Assembly (NCBI GenBank): GCA_964427955.1
Contig: CAYRWY010000387.1
Span: 1-5,758 of the forward strand
Reading direction: 5' to 3'
Source: JACRBK01 sp964427955
GTDB taxonomy: Bacteria; Chloroflexota; Anaerolineae; Aggregatilineales; Aggregatilineaceae
Length of the DNA stretch: 5,758 nucleotides
Below are positions 5,404 through 5,758 of this stretch, one piece after another. A program made the translations under genes and the position numbers. The first letter of the stretch is position 1. Every line of letters starts with the position of its first letter. Under the pieces are notes generated by a model, which was not told the origin of the DNA, made no database searches, and saw only the letters and a program-made list of their open reading frames with translations.

Positions 5404-5758
5404 TTAATAAACCAGTTCCTTCGGCGTGAATTTTTCGTCTTTGGCGGCCAGCGAGAGGTCTACCGGCTTGTCGTGGGTCAGGCGAATATTGCCATCCGAA
5501 GCGCGATAAGCCAGGGTATGGACCAGCCACTTTTCGTCATCACGCTTTGGGAAATCCTCGCGGGAGTGCGCCCCGCGACTTTCCTGGCGCGCCAGAGCAC
5601 ACAGCGCGGTCACTTCCGCCATATCGAGCAGGCTGCCGAGTTCCCATGCTTCGAACAGGTCGCTGTTGAAGCGCTGGCCCCGGTCATCGATCACCAGGTC
5701 GTTACGGTATTGATCCTTGAGACGGCGCAGTGTGTCGATTGCTTCCTGGATGCCTTCC
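5404..5758 (-). CDS. sdhA: Succinate dehydrogenase/fumarate reductase flavoprotein subunit, C-terminal part (5' end outside window)
   Basis: SdhA oxidises succinate to fumarate on a covalently bound FAD (or the reverse in fumarate reductases). The frame is open to the right edge, so 117 C-terminal residues are present and the start lies outside. An internal GTG at 5692-5694 is not a start, since family-like sequence continues upstream of it (EGIQEAIDTLRRLKDQYRND). Recognisable segments are the helix-rich FNSDLFEAWELGSLLDMAEVTALCALARQESRG, then the conserved RGAHSREDFPKRDDEKWLVHTL region, and the C-terminal KPVDLSL...FTPKELVY ending. FAD and active-site residues are outside the window. It precedes sdhB by 22 bases in the same transcript. 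SdhA and the close homologue FrdA cannot be separated from this fragment. Confidence 0.95.
   Translation of the reverse strand, partial: EGIQEAIDTLRRLKDQYRNDLVIDDRGQRFNSDLFEAWELGSLLDMAEVTALCALARQESRGAHSREDFPKRDDEKWLVHTLAYRASDGNIRLTHDKPVDLSLAAKDEKFTPKELVY

Noticed and set aside
4590..5429. A 279-codon plus-strand open frame across the sdhB region
   Set aside because: It is antisense to sdhB, whose frame shows all three iron-sulfur motifs and a good ribosome site. Long antisense frames are expected in GC-rich genes, and its translation shows no recognisable domain.

Overview
This 5.76 kb window looks like ordinary chromosomal DNA from a high-GC bacterium, with no phage, plasmid, transposon or CRISPR signals. 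By inference it is from the Chloroflexota (Anaerolineae-like). The reasons are the GC-rich, tightly packed genes, a membrane-anchored SH3-like protein with a long Pro/Thr 'TPTPTATP' tail of a kind common there, a lone cytoplasmic helical-backbone metal-receptor gene, and a single small deoxynucleoside kinase. No marker gene fixes the taxonomy, so this stays tentative.

Layout. Two gene blocks converge near position 2150. The plus-strand block (1-2144) holds the 3' end of purA (adenylosuccinate synthetase), a BtuF-like solute-binding-fold protein without a signal peptide, and a soluble PAS-HisKA-HATPase sensor kinase. They are separated by only 10 and 1 bases and are probably one transcript. 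The minus-strand block, read from the right edge leftward, holds the C-terminal part of sdhA, complete sdhB, a deoxynucleoside kinase, a membrane-anchored SH3-like protein with a Pro/Thr tail, and a YegS/diacylglycerol-kinase-type lipid kinase. The sdhA-sdhB gap is 22 bases. The later gaps of 81-91 bases could hold separate promoters. A candidate promoter lies before the lipid kinase and a strong hairpin lies between sdhB and the nucleoside kinase.

How the genes work together. SdhA and SdhB are the catalytic half of complex II (succinate to fumarate, electrons to quinone). Their membrane anchor is not downstream of sdhB and would have to lie beyond the right edge or elsewhere. The nucleoside kinase (deoxynucleoside salvage), PurA (AMP synthesis) and the lipid kinase are metabolic housekeeping genes with no evident common pathway.

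The only arrangement that hints at something less described is the coupling of a cytosolic BtuF-like ligand-binding fold to a cytosolic histidine kinase. It might be a two-gene intracellular sensor for a corrinoid, heme or metal ligand, but the window has no response regulator and no direct evidence of the ligand. There is no intergenic stretch longer than about 100 bases, and I saw no RNA genes.
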